Shown one piece after another: positions 17,044 through 25,290 of a stretch of DNA of 64,000 nt. Location: contig CAWBVU010000006.1 in assembly GCA_963792405.1 (NCBI GenBank), positions 1,426,001-1,490,000 of the forward strand, given 5' to 3'. The notes beneath the pieces were generated by a model that was given only the letters and a program-made list of their open reading frames with translations, was not told the origin of the DNA and did not search any database. The position numbers and the translations under genes were made by a program. The number at the start of each line of letters is the position of its first letter. The first letter of the stretch is position 1. Origin of the DNA: SZUA-442 sp963792405 (GTDB lineage: Bacteria; Actinomycetota; Acidimicrobiia; Spongiisociales; UBA5794).

Positions 17044-18915
17044 TCACCGATACATCTCCTCCACGAGGTCGCCGAACATCTCTTCCATCGCGCTGCGCTT
17101 GAGCTTCTGGGTGGCGGTGAGCTCGCCATCCTCGTGGTCGAGTTCCTTCGGGATCATCCGGAACTTCTTGATCTGCTCGACCGTGGCGAACTTCTGGTTC
17201 GTCTTGTTGACCTCGCCCTGGATGAGGGCGAGCACCTCCTCCTTCTCGGAGAGGTCGCGGTACGTCGTGTAGGTGATCTGCCGCCGGAGCGCCCAGTCAC
17301 CCACGACGTCGAATTCCATGCCGATGAGCGCCGTGAGGTACTTCCTCCCGTCACCGATCACCATCGCCTCCTTGATGTACGGCGAGGTCTTGAGGCTGTT
17401 CTCGATCTCCGATGGCGAGATGTTCTTGCCGCCCGACGTGATGATGATGTGCTTGATGCGATCGACGATCTTGACGTGCGTGCCGTCGACCCACACGCCA
17501 ACGTCGCCCGTCTTGAGCCAGCCGTCCTCGGTGAAGGTCTCGGCGGTCGCCTCGGGCTTCTTCCAGTACCCGGCGAAGTTCGCCGGGTGCTTCGTCTGGA
17601 TCTCGCCCGTGTCGGGATCGATCCGGAGCCCGATCCCCTCATAGGGCTCACCCACCGTGCCCACCTTGACGCGTCCGTCGAAGTTGACGGTGGCGCATGC
17701 GGTGTTCTCCGTCATGCCATAGATCTCGTAGACGGGGATGCCGAGGCCCATGAAGAACTCGAGGACCTCGGGGGCGATCGGTGCCGCGCCCGAGGACGCG
17801 TATCTGCAGTACCTGAGCCCGATGCGTTCCCTCAATGAGCGGAAGAAGAGCGGGAAGCCGATCCAGTACGCGATGCGGGCGCCGAGCGTGAAGTCCCCAC
17901 TGTTCTCCACACGCTTGCGGCCGATGTACGAGGCGAGCCGGAGACCGAACGCCGACACGAGCCGCTTGAGGCGTGAGGCGTCCTGGAGCCTGATGAGGAC
18001 GCCGGCGTGGATCCGCTCCCAGATGCGCGGAACGGCGAAGAAGATCGAGGGCTGAACCTCACGGAGGTTGGACTGAACCGTGTCGATCGACTCCGCGAAG
18101 TTGAGGATCGGCCCGTTGTACGCCATCGACCACGAGGAGAAGAGACGCTCGGCCACGTGGCACAGCGGCAGGTAGGTCAGCTTCTCGTCCTTGGGGCCCT
18201 CGGCCATCCCGCGGAACCTTCGCTCGTCGTTGAGCACCACCTGGACGGCGAACTCGACGTTGCGGTGGGTGATCATCGCGCCCTTCGGAGGGCCGGTCGT
18301 CCCCGACGTGTAGATGAGGGTCATGACCTCGTCGGCGTCGACGTCGACCATCAGCCGTTCGACGGCCCATGGATGCTGCTCCCGATGCCGGCGACCCAAC
18401 TCGAGGAAGTCGTCCCAGAACATGAGGCGGGGATCGTCGATGGAGCGGAGGCCGCGCGGTTCGAGGTAGACGATGTGCTCGAGGGAGGGGAAGGCGTCCT
18501 GCCCTGCCTCGACGACCTTGTCCACCTGCTCCTGGTCCTCGGCGAGATGGACTCGGGCGCCTGCGTCGTTCAGGAGGTACTGGACCTCCGCCGTGGGATT
18601 CGTGGGGTACATCCCGGTGCAGATCGCCCGCACCGCCACCGTTGCGAAGTCGAAGATCAGCCACTCGGGACGGTCCTCGGAGTGGATCGAGGTCACCTCA
18701 CCGGGCTGGACGCCCAGGGCGAGGAGGGCGTGCGCCGCGGTGTCGATCTGGTCCCAGAGCTCGGCCGACGTGTGCTCGCGCCACACCCCGAACTCCTTCT
18801 CCCTCGCCGCGACGCGGTCCGGTGTCGTGAGGGCCCATTGACGCATGTGCCAAACGATCGTGGGGAACGCCCCGCTGAGATCGGGCGCTTCCGTCCGTGC
18901 AAAGGTCGTGGTCAT
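17044..18915 (-). CDS. Long-chain fatty acyl-CoA synthetase (AMP-forming)
   Basis: A 623-residue adenylate-forming enzyme: P-loop YTSGTTGPPKGAM near residue 215, YGMTE (A5), GWLKTGDVG (A7), and the catalytic lysine region near the C-terminus (TATQKLKR). It activates a carboxylic acid to acyl-AMP and then acyl-CoA. The length and sequence resemble FadD15/FACL-type enzymes. It heads the Liv-type transporter operon, so a plausible job is to trap an imported acid as its CoA ester; this is inference. GGTGGGA precedes the ATG; a TATGTT -10 lies at 18954-18959. Confidence 0.9.
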   Translation of the reverse strand: MTTTFARTEAPDLSGAFPTIVWHMRQWALTTPDRVAAREKEFGVWREHTSAELWDQIDTAAHALLALGVQPGEVTSIHSEDRPEWLIFDFATVAVRAICTGMYPTNPTAEVQYLLNDAGARVHLAEDQEQVDKVVEAGQDAFPSLEHIVYLEPRGLRSIDDPRLMFWDDFLELGRRHREQHPWAVERLMVDVDADEVMTLIYTSGTTGPPKGAMITHRNVEFAVQVVLNDERRFRGMAEGPKDEKLTYLPLCHVAERLFSSWSMAYNGPILNFAESIDTVQSNLREVQPSIFFAVPRIWERIHAGVLIRLQDASRLKRLVSAFGLRLASYIGRKRVENSGDFTLGARIAYWIGFPLFFRSLRERIGLRYCRYASSGAAPIAPEVLEFFMGLGIPVYEIYGMTENTACATVNFDGRVKVGTVGEPYEGIGLRIDPDTGEIQTKHPANFAGYWKKPEATAETFTEDGWLKTGDVGVWVDGTHVKIVDRIKHIIITSGGKNISPSEIENSLKTSPYIKEAMVIGDGRKYLTALIGMEFDVVGDWALRRQITYTTYRDLSEKEEVLALIQGEVNKTNQKFATVEQIKKFRMIPKELDHEDGELTATQKLKRSAMEEMFGDLVEEMYR

Positions 18916-18953
18916 GGTCCCACCTGCGGTGCTGGGGCAACGGCTTGGAGCGC

Positions 18954-18959
18954 AACATA
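18954..18959 (-). promoter_or_regulatory. Candidate -10 (TATGTT) of the ligase-liv operon
   Basis: TATGTT on the minus strand lies 38 bases upstream of the acyl-CoA synthetase ATG. No good -35 is seen. It would drive the seven-gene operon. Confidence 0.35.
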
Positions 18960-19027
18960 GACGAATGCGTCGTTGCCTGCAGGGAAAACCGCCGACTATG
19001 TGAGCGGCGGTTCACCCATCGGTGGGC

Positions 19028-20686
19028 TCACCCAGCGGGCTCCACCCGTACCCCGATGACACGGAACCTTCCGGTCACGAACGCGGGGTCCGTGAGGGAG
19101 GCGTTGCCCGCAGCGTTCGCGCCGGTGACGTGGAAGTCGGAGAACGCCGCGGACTGGTTCACGAACAGGCCACCCGTCAGGTTGAACGCAACCGACACGC
19201 CTGCCTCCACCGCCGCGTCCACGACCGCCGAGAGCACGTCCTCGTCGGTCGTGTAGGCGAGCCAGGTGATCGCACCGCTCTCGAGGGCGGCGGATCTCGC
19301 CGAGGCGATGGCGTCCTCGGTCGATCGGGACCGCACGACGAAGATGACGGGGCCGAACATCTCCCGCCGGTACGCGTCGGACGACGAGTCGACCTCCACG
19401 ATGACCGGCGTCCTGACGACGGCGTCGGGGAAGTCCGGATTGGCGACCTCTCGGGACGCGCTGAGGACGCGACCGGTCGCCTCCGCGTCGGCGACGCGCC
19501 CGAGGGCGGCCGACCCCTTGATGGCGCCGAGGATGCCCGCAGCCCGCGCGTCGTCGCCGAGGAGCCCGTCCACCGCCGCGACGAAGCCCGCCACCACTTC
19601 GTCGTACGGGACCACCTCATCTCCGACCCGCACTCCGGTCTCCGGGATGAACAGGTCCTGCGGTGTCGTGCACATCTGTCCCGAGTACATCGTCATCGAC
19701 ACCGAAAGGTTGCGGAAGACGGACCCGAGATCCTCTGCGGAGTCGACGATGACCGAGTTGACGCCTGCCTTCTCGGTGTACACCTCGGCGTGGGTGGCGT
19801 GCTCCTCGAGCCAGCGCCCGAACGACGAGCCCCCCGTGTAGTCGACGATGCCGACCTGGGGGCGCATGACGAGGTCCTTGGCGACGAGCGCCTCGGGCGT
19901 GTCGACGAGCAGCTGGACGACGTCCTCGGGGAAGCCGGCATCGGCGAGCGCCCGACGTGCGGTCCGCACGAGGAGGGCGAGCGGCAGGATCGTCTCCGGG
20001 TGTGGCTTGACGATCACGGGGTTGCCGGTCGCCAGCGAGGCGAAGATCCCCGGATAGCCGTTCCACGTGGGAAACGTCGACACGCCGATCGTGACGGCGA
20101 CACCCCTCGGCCTGATGATCCACCGCTTGTCGATGACGAGCGGATCGCGGCTCCCCTGGGGCTTCTCCCACCGCATCGGGCCCGGCAGTCTCGTCTGCTC
20201 CTTGTAGGCGTAGGCGACGGCTTCGAGCGCCCGGTCGAGGGCGTGGGGCCCACCCGCCTGGAACGCCATCAGGAAGCTCTGGCCGGTCGTCTGCATGACC
20301 GCATGGGCCATGAGGAACGACTCGGAGGCGAGGCGGTCGAGGATCGCGAGGCACACGCGTGCACGCTCGTCCGGTGTGGCTGCGGCCCATCGCCCCATTG
20401 CGGCCACCGCGGCGTCGATCGTCGCATCGACCGTCGTCGCGGGGTAGGTGATGCCGAGGTCGATGCCGTACGGGGACGACTCTGCGACCTCGACGTACCC
20501 GTGATGGGCCTGGTCGAGCTCGAAGGGTCGACCGAGGAGCGCCTCGAACGCCGCCTGACCCTCACGGGGGGCGTCCTCGCCGTAGGCCTTCGGGTGCTCG
20601 GGGAACGCACTCCAGTACGCCCGGGCCTCGATCGCCGCGAGGGCGTCCCGAAGGGTCTGTTCGTGGCTCTCGAAGAATCCCGGCAC
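19028..20686 (-). CDS. paaN: PaaN-type aldehyde dehydrogenase superfamily protein
   Basis: A 552-residue protein of the aldehyde dehydrogenase superfamily, most like the phenylacetate-degradation PaaN (non-fusion type). The likely catalytic Cys339 is in MYSGQMCTTPQD and the general-base Glu305 in VYTEKAG; FPTWNGYPGIF and GNPVIVKPHPE are the nucleotide-binding regions. In this family the enzyme oxidises an open-ring or aliphatic aldehyde CoA intermediate; the exact substrate is not known. GTG start at 20686 with AAAGGA seven bases upstream. It is divergent from a thiolase that could act in the same pathway. Confidence 0.85.
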   Translation of the reverse strand: MPGFFESHEQTLRDALAAIEARAYWSAFPEHPKAYGEDAPREGQAAFEALLGRPFELDQAHHGYVEVAESSPYGIDLGITYPATTVDATIDAAVAAMGRWAAATPDERARVCLAILDRLASESFLMAHAVMQTTGQSFLMAFQAGGPHALDRALEAVAYAYKEQTRLPGPMRWEKPQGSRDPLVIDKRWIIRPRGVAVTIGVSTFPTWNGYPGIFASLATGNPVIVKPHPETILPLALLVRTARRALADAGFPEDVVQLLVDTPEALVAKDLVMRPQVGIVDYTGGSSFGRWLEEHATHAEVYTEKAGVNSVIVDSAEDLGSVFRNLSVSMTMYSGQMCTTPQDLFIPETGVRVGDEVVPYDEVVAGFVAAVDGLLGDDARAAGILGAIKGSAALGRVADAEATGRVLSASREVANPDFPDAVVRTPVIVEVDSSSDAYRREMFGPVIFVVRSRSTEDAIASARSAALESGAITWLAYTTDEDVLSAVVDAAVEAGVSVAFNLTGGLFVNQSAAFSDFHVTGANAAGNASLTDPAFVTGRFRVIGVRVEPAG

Positions 20687-20787
20687 GTCGGTTCCTTTCG
20701 TGGTCCAGTCGCTCGTCGACGCGCGCCTGCGCCCCACCCACCAGCGTATCGACTCCCCCCACCCTGCGCAGCCCGACCCCAGGCCCG

Positions 20788-20810
20788 CGTACCCAGGGTT
20801 GCTGTCCACC
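20788..20810 (+). repeat. Half copy of the CGTACCCAGGGTTGCT hairpin repeat
   Basis: One complete left arm (CGTACCCAGGGTTGCT followed by GTCCACC) without its right arm. A full copy lies 85 bases downstream. It is followed by an unrelated 7-bp inverted repeat, AGAACGC (20833-20839) and GCGTTCT (20853-20859). It looks like a copy that lost or never had its second arm. Confidence 0.8.
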
Positions 20811-20872
20811 CTTTCGGTGCGCTCGGGCCCACAGAACGCGGTGTGGGGTGGAGCGTTCTTGTCAGCTGGCCC

Positions 20873-20923
20873 CGTACCCAGGGTTGCTGTCCACCCATTC
20901 GGTGGACAGCAACCCTGGGTACG
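20873..20923. repeat. Long hairpin repeat, copy 1 (between paaN and thiolase)
   Basis: A perfect 23-bp inverted repeat with arms 20873-20895 and 20901-20923 and a five-base loop (CATTC). The outer arm is CGTACCCAGGGTTGCT and the inner arm GTCCACC. It lies between two divergent start codons, so this copy cannot be a terminator for either neighbour. Related copies are at 40156, 44812 and 51825. Confidence 0.9.
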
Positions 20924-20968
20924 AGACGTGCGGCGCGGGGCGGGGGAGACCTCTAGGCTCGCCGCGAC

Positions 20969-22165
20969 ATGGATGCGTTCCTCCTCGACTACGTCCGGAC
21001 GCCGATCGGTCGGTTCGGCGGCTCGCTCGCCCCCGTTCGGCCCGACGACCTCGCGGCGCTGGTGATCGCGACGGTCATCGATCGCACTGGCATCGACCCC
21101 GAGGCGATCGACGACATCTACCTCGGCGACGCGAACCAGGCCGGGGAGGACAACCGCAACGTCGCGAGGATGTCCGGCCTCCTCTCCGGGCTCCCCGTGG
21201 AGGTTCCCGGCATGACCGTCAACCGCCTCTGCGGATCCGGGATGGAGGCGATCGGGCTCGCGGCGCGCACCATCAAGGCGGGCGAGGCCGACGTCGTCAT
21301 CGCAGGCGGCGTCGAGTCGATGAGCAGGGCGCCCAAGGTCATGGCCAAGGCGACGTCGGCATACGACCGAGCCGTGGAGGTCCACGACACGACCATCGGC
21401 TGGCGCTTCGTGAACCCGAGGATGCGGGAGCGCTTCGGGACCGACGAGATGCCGGGCACCGCCGAGAACGTCGCCACCGAGTTCGGGATCTCGCGGGAGG
21501 ACCAGGACGCGTTCGCGTTCCGCAGCCAGCAACGAACGGCGAGGGCGAACGCCGACGGGTTCTTCGCAGGGGAGCTCGTACCGGTGGAGATCCCCCAGCG
21601 GCGGGGTGATGCGCTGGTCGTGGACAGGGATGAGCACCCGAGGCCCGACACGACGCTCGAGGGGCTCGCCGCGCTCCGGCCGCTCTTCGAGGGCGGCACG
21701 GTGACAGCGGGGAACGCCTCGGGCATCAACGACGGCGCCGCGGCCACGATCGTCGTCTCGGGGGCGGCGCTCGAGCGCCTCGGGATGACACCGTTGGCAC
21801 GCATCGTCTCGATGGCGACGGCGGGCGTGCCCCCGAGGATCATGGGCATCGGCCCCGTCCCTGCCACGAGGAAGCTCCTGGCGCGAACGGGCGTCGGCCT
21901 CGGTGACCTCTCGGCGATCGAACTGAACGAGGCCTTCGCCTCACAGTCGCTCGCAAGCCTTCGCCAGCTCGGGCTCCCCGACGATGCCGACCACGTCAAT
22001 CCCAATGGTGGCGCGATCGCGATCGGCCATCCCCTCGGCATGTCGGGCGCGCGCCTCGTCGGCACGGTCACGAGGGAGCTCCGTCGCCGCGACGGTCGCT
22101 ACGGCCTCGCGACGATGTGCATCGGGGTCGGCCAAGGCATCGCCATGCTCGTCGAGCGCGTCTGA
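20969..22165 (+). CDS. Acetyl-CoA acyltransferase (thiolase), 3-oxoadipyl-CoA thiolase-like
   Basis: A 398-residue thiolase with the nucleophile Cys88 in NRLCGSGMEA, the catalytic His in NPNGGAIAIGHPLG (about residue 350) and the second Cys in MCIGVGQG (about 382). It cleaves a 3-oxoacyl-CoA with CoA. The N-terminus and AGEDNRNVARM are typical of PcaF/PaaJ enzymes, and the neighbour paaN supports aromatic-acid breakdown, but general beta-oxidation cannot be excluded. The ATG is 9 bases after TAGGCT (20954-20959), consistent with a very short leader. Confidence 0.85.
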   Translation: MDAFLLDYVRTPIGRFGGSLAPVRPDDLAALVIATVIDRTGIDPEAIDDIYLGDANQAGEDNRNVARMSGLLSGLPVEVPGMTVNRLCGSGMEAIGLAARTIKAGEADVVIAGGVESMSRAPKVMAKATSAYDRAVEVHDTTIGWRFVNPRMRERFGTDEMPGTAENVATEFGISREDQDAFAFRSQQRTARANADGFFAGELVPVEIPQRRGDALVVDRDEHPRPDTTLEGLAALRPLFEGGTVTAGNASGINDGAAATIVVSGAALERLGMTPLARIVSMATAGVPPRIMGIGPVPATRKLLARTGVGLGDLSAIELNEAFASQSLASLRQLGLPDDADHVNPNGGAIAIGHPLGMSGARLVGTVTRELRRRDGRYGLATMCIGVGQGIAMLVERV

Positions 22166-22196
22166 GCACCGGCACGAGGGGCGGTGCGCTCCCCGC

Positions 22197-22583
22197 TCAC
22201 GACGCCGGCGCATCACCCGTGAGGAGCCAGCGCAGCCGGTCGAGCGACAACAGGTAGTGAACCGCGACGGCGGAGCCGAACACCACCGCAACGGTCGGTG
22301 ACACGAACCACCCGAGGAAGACGGCGGCCGCGAACACGTCGAACTCGACGATGAGCCGCACCACGCCGGGCACGGCAACCGGTGCATTGCCGGATCGGCT
22401 CCGATCGCCCGGCACGGCAAAGGTCACCCACGCCACCGTGGCGACGAAGACCGAGGCGAAGCCGAGGAGCCACCCGAAGAAGCCGCCACCGACGAGGCGG
22501 TACGCGCCGAGACCGATCAGGACGAGGGCGGTCAATTCGAGCAGCCCGCGAACGAAGAGGTTGACGGGGTGAAAGCCGAACAC
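22197..22583 (-). CDS. YrdB/DUF2568 family small membrane protein
   Basis: A 128-residue protein with four predicted membrane helices (LVLIGLGAYRLVGGGFFGWL, FASVFVATVAWVTFAV, and two more). The pattern FxLHPxNL..RGLLEL at the start fits the YrdB family, whose function is unknown. The GTG at 22583 lies 7 bases after TAGGGT (22591-22596) on the minus strand, so it is probably leaderless. It is divergent from the HEAT-repeat gene. Confidence 0.75.
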   Translation of the reverse strand: MFGFHPVNLFVRGLLELTALVLIGLGAYRLVGGGFFGWLLGFASVFVATVAWVTFAVPGDRSRSGNAPVAVPGVVRLIVEFDVFAAAVFLGWFVSPTVAVVFGSAVAVHYLLSLDRLRWLLTGDAPAS

Positions 22584-22590
22584 CCCGTCA

Positions 22591-22606
22591 ACCCTACCGG
22601 TAACGT
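22591..22606. promoter_or_regulatory. Back-to-back -10 boxes of two divergent leaderless genes
   Basis: TAGGGT (minus, 22591-22596) serves the GTG at 22583 and TAACGT (plus, 22601-22606) serves the GTG at 22613. Both start codons are 6-7 bases from their hexamer. The two starts are only 29 bases apart, so polymerases on the two promoters must exclude each other. Confidence 0.55.
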
Positions 22607-22612
22607 CTCGAC

Positions 22613-23224
22613 GTGGAGCCGTCACGATCCGACCTCGTCAGACTCGTCGAGGATCCCGCACCGTTCCTCTCCTCCCCTGATCCGGTGCTGAGGCGCATGG
22701 CGGTCACCGCCCTGGACCCCGGAACCGCCGTCGCATCGCTCCCCACGCTCGACGGGATGGCACGCGACGAGGCCCCCGAGATCCGTGCCGCCGTCGCGGA
22801 GAAGCTCGGCGTCTGCGGACAGGAGGCATGCGCCACACTCCGCTCGCTCCAAGGGGATCCGGACCCCACCGTGCGCGAGGCCGTCGCCACGGCCTACGGG
22901 GAGCTCGGGCTTCCCCTTGCGATCGACTGGCTCGTGGACGCCGCGTCGAACGACCCGGACCGGAGCGTGCGTGAGGCGGCCGTTGCATCGCTCGGCGCCA
23001 TCGGTGACGATCGGGCGATCGATCCGCTGCTCGACCTGATGGCGGAAGGGCCACCGCAGGTACGCAGGAGAGCCGTCGCCGCGATCACCGTATTCGACGA
23101 TCCGAGGATCGAACCCGCCATCGTGCGTGCTGCCTTCGACCGCAATCCGGGGGTCAGGGAGGCCGCCGAGATGGTCGTCGGCCGACAGCTCACGCCGCGT
23201 GGAGCGCCGACGGCCCAGGACTGA
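22613..23224 (+). CDS. HEAT-repeat protein
   Basis: A 203-residue all-helical protein with about five HEAT-like repeats; DRSVREAAVASLGAIGDDRAID and PQVRRRAVAAITVFDDPRIE show the pattern best. Such proteins are protein-binding scaffolds or phycobilin-lyase-like; no catalytic residue is visible. It starts at GTG 22613, 6 bases after TAACGT. No partner is apparent in the neighbourhood (convergent moaE). Confidence 0.8.
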   Translation: MEPSRSDLVRLVEDPAPFLSSPDPVLRRMAVTALDPGTAVASLPTLDGMARDEAPEIRAAVAEKLGVCGQEACATLRSLQGDPDPTVREAVATAYGELGLPLAIDWLVDAASNDPDRSVREAAVASLGAIGDDRAIDPLLDLMAEGPPQVRRRAVAAITVFDDPRIEPAIVRAAFDRNPGVREAAEMVVGRQLTPRGAPTAQD

Positions 23225-23245
23225 CGCCGGACGGACCTCGGCTCG

Positions 23246-23695
23246 TCACTCCCCCGCCGCCACCCACTCGGCGCCGCCCTGCCAATGTTCCTTCTTCCAG
23301 ATCGGGACGCGGGCCTTGAGCTCGTCGATGAGGTATCGAGCGGCGGGAAACGCCTCCGAACGATGCCCTGCCGAGACTGCGACGGCGACGGCGACCTCAC
23401 CCAGGTCGAGGCTCCCCGTGCGATGGACGGCGGCGACGCGCACCACCTGCCACCGTGAGCGGGCCTCGGCGATGATCTCTCGGATCTTCTCCTCTGCGAC
23501 GCCCTCGTAGGCCTCGTATTCGAGGCGCGTGACCCCCGCGCGGCCGGGGGAATGGTCGCGCACCGTCCCCGTGAACAGGATGGAGCATCCGGTCGAGGGA
23601 TCGGCGACGAAGGCTGTGAGGAACGACACATCGATCGGGTCCGGGCCCACGGACACGAGATCCGGCCCACTGCCCCCTACCCATTCATGATTCAT
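23246..23695 (-). CDS. moaE: Molybdopterin synthase catalytic subunit MoaE
   Basis: A 149-residue protein with MoaE landmarks: FTGTVRDHS (residues 41-49), LEYEAYEGVAEEKI, VAAVHRTGSLDLGE, and the catalytic-lysine region KARVPIWKKEHW near the C-terminus. With MoaD it inserts two sulfurs into precursor Z to make molybdopterin. No MoaD or other moa gene is adjacent. Its start codon (ATG 23695) overlaps the -10 hexamer of the divergent htrA-like gene. Confidence 0.92.
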   Translation of the reverse strand: MNHEWVGGSGPDLVSVGPDPIDVSFLTAFVADPSTGCSILFTGTVRDHSPGRAGVTRLEYEAYEGVAEEKIREIIAEARSRWQVVRVAAVHRTGSLDLGEVAVAVAVSAGHRSEAFPAARYLIDELKARVPIWKKEHWQGGAEWVAAGE

Positions 23696-23700
23696 ACACT
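23695..23700 (+). promoter_or_regulatory. -10 box (TACACT) of the htrA-like gene, overlapping the moaE start
   Basis: TACACT is 6 bases before the ATG at 23707, fitting a leaderless message. Base 23695 is also the first base of the moaE start codon on the other strand. Confidence 0.5.
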
Positions 23701-23706
23701 GACACC

Positions 23707-25287
23707 ATGAGCAACGATACCCCTACACACGGCGCCATCCCGGGGCCCGACGATTCTCACGCTCCTCTCATCGACGAGCGGAACGCCGGAGGGGATCCCA
23801 GCGTTGCACAGGACATGACCGATCCACATGACACCCCGATCGACCCGGTCGCCACCGCGACGGCGACCACCGAGGACAATGCCTCGCCGGTCGGCGCCAC
23901 CACGGGCGCCGAACCGTACGGCTCTCCTGGCGATGCACCCTCCCCGGGGGATTCGAGCGAGGACACGACCGAGCTCGAAGTCACGGTCGCACAGGGGACC
24001 ACGCCGTCCGCGATCGAGCCTGCGCCATTCGACTACGACACGTACTACGGCGTCGATCCGGCCTGGGAGTCCGCGAGCCTCTACCGACCGACACCTCCGC
24101 CGATGCCGGCCGAGAAGGTCGAGCAGGTCCCTGCCCCACGCAAGAGCAGGGACGGTGTGATGTTCTTCGCAGGCGCCCTCGCCGCCGGCGTCCTCGGCGC
24201 TGCGCTCACGGTGGGCATCCTCGCCGCGACCGGAACCCTCTCCACTGATGAGGCGCCTTCCGTGACGTCCTCGACGTCCGCCCAGGCGTCGCAAGCCGAG
24301 AACGTCCCACCCCCCACGATCACCAACACCGTCATCACCAACGAGCTCGGCGCCGCGGTGAATCCCGCCGCGGTCGCCGTCAAGACGGTCCCCTCGATCG
24401 TCACGGTCACCAGCTACACGGGCGGCACGGACGGAGCGACCCCCCAGGGCTCGGGCTCCGGCGTCGTGCTCACCTCCGACGGCTACATCGCCACCAACGA
24501 GCACGTCGTCGAGGGAGCCTCCGAGTACACCGTCACCTTCGAGGACGGCAGGATCTACGCCGCCTCGCTCGTCGGCGACGATGAGCTCACCGACCTCGCC
24601 GTCCTCAAGATCGACGCGGACGCCCTCGTGCCGATCGAGCTCGGTTCCACGGACGTCCTCGTCCTTGGCGATCCGGCCGTCGCCGTGGGCAATCCCCTCG
24701 GCCAGGAGGGCGGATCGTCGATCTCGGTCGGCATCGTCTCCGCGTTCGACCGGAGGGTCGACTTCGGTGACGGCTCGAGTCTCTTCGGCATGATCCAGAC
24801 CGACGCGGCCATCAACAGCGGCTCGTCGGGAGGGGCGCTCGTCGACGCCGAGGGGAAGCTGATCGGCATCACGTCCGCGATCGGCGTGTCCAATGCCGGC
24901 CCGGAGGGCATCGGTTATGCGATCCCCGTCGAGCTGGTGCAGCGCATCACGGACGAGATCATCGAGACCGGTGACGTCCAGCACCCGTTCCTCGGCGTCA
25001 CGATCGCCGACTACACGGAGGAGCAGGCCGATGGCGCGATCATGCCGGCTGGCGCCGAGGTGGTCACCATCGAGGGGACCGATTCTGCGGCAGGTGCAGC
25101 GGGGATCCAGGCAGGCGACGTCATCGTGAGGATCGGCGACGAGGAGATCACGTCGCAGACCGACCTCATCCTGGCGGTACGCTTGTTCCGGGTGGGCGAT
25201 GCCGTGGAGTTCGTCGCCCTTCGCAACGGTGAGCCCCAGACCTTCACGGTCACCTTGGGGCAACGCCCCGAGGCCTTCGGAGGCTGA
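23707..25287 (+). CDS. HtrA/DegP-like membrane serine protease with PDZ domain
   Basis: A 526-residue protein: a disordered acidic cytoplasmic region (1-145), one membrane helix (about 151-173), a linker, a trypsin-like domain with triad His266 (TNEHVVEGA), Asp296 (ELTDLAVL) and Ser374 (NSGSSGGAL), and one PDZ domain (about 420-515, IQAGDVIVRIGDEEI). It is an extracytoplasmic quality-control protease like mycobacterial PepD/HtrA. The unusually long N-terminal cytoplasmic tail may sense or bind partners. The following gene starts four bases after its stop, so the two are probably cotranscribed. Confidence 0.92.
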   Translation: MSNDTPTHGAIPGPDDSHAPLIDERNAGGDPSVAQDMTDPHDTPIDPVATATATTEDNASPVGATTGAEPYGSPGDAPSPGDSSEDTTELEVTVAQGTTPSAIEPAPFDYDTYYGVDPAWESASLYRPTPPPMPAEKVEQVPAPRKSRDGVMFFAGALAAGVLGAALTVGILAATGTLSTDEAPSVTSSTSAQASQAENVPPPTITNTVITNELGAAVNPAAVAVKTVPSIVTVTSYTGGTDGATPQGSGSGVVLTSDGYIATNEHVVEGASEYTVTFEDGRIYAASLVGDDELTDLAVLKIDADALVPIELGSTDVLVLGDPAVAVGNPLGQEGGSSISVGIVSAFDRRVDFGDGSSLFGMIQTDAAINSGSSGGALVDAEGKLIGITSAIGVSNAGPEGIGYAIPVELVQRITDEIIETGDVQHPFLGVTIADYTEEQADGAIMPAGAEVVTIEGTDSAAGAAGIQAGDVIVRIGDEEITSQTDLILAVRLFRVGDAVEFVALRNGEPQTFTVTLGQRPEAFGG

Positions 25288-25290
25288 TGC

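Noticed and set aside
20690..21637. Upstream extension of the paaN reading frame to 21637
   Set aside because: It runs antisense through the thiolase and the hairpins; GTG 20686 has a good ribosome site and gives the family length.
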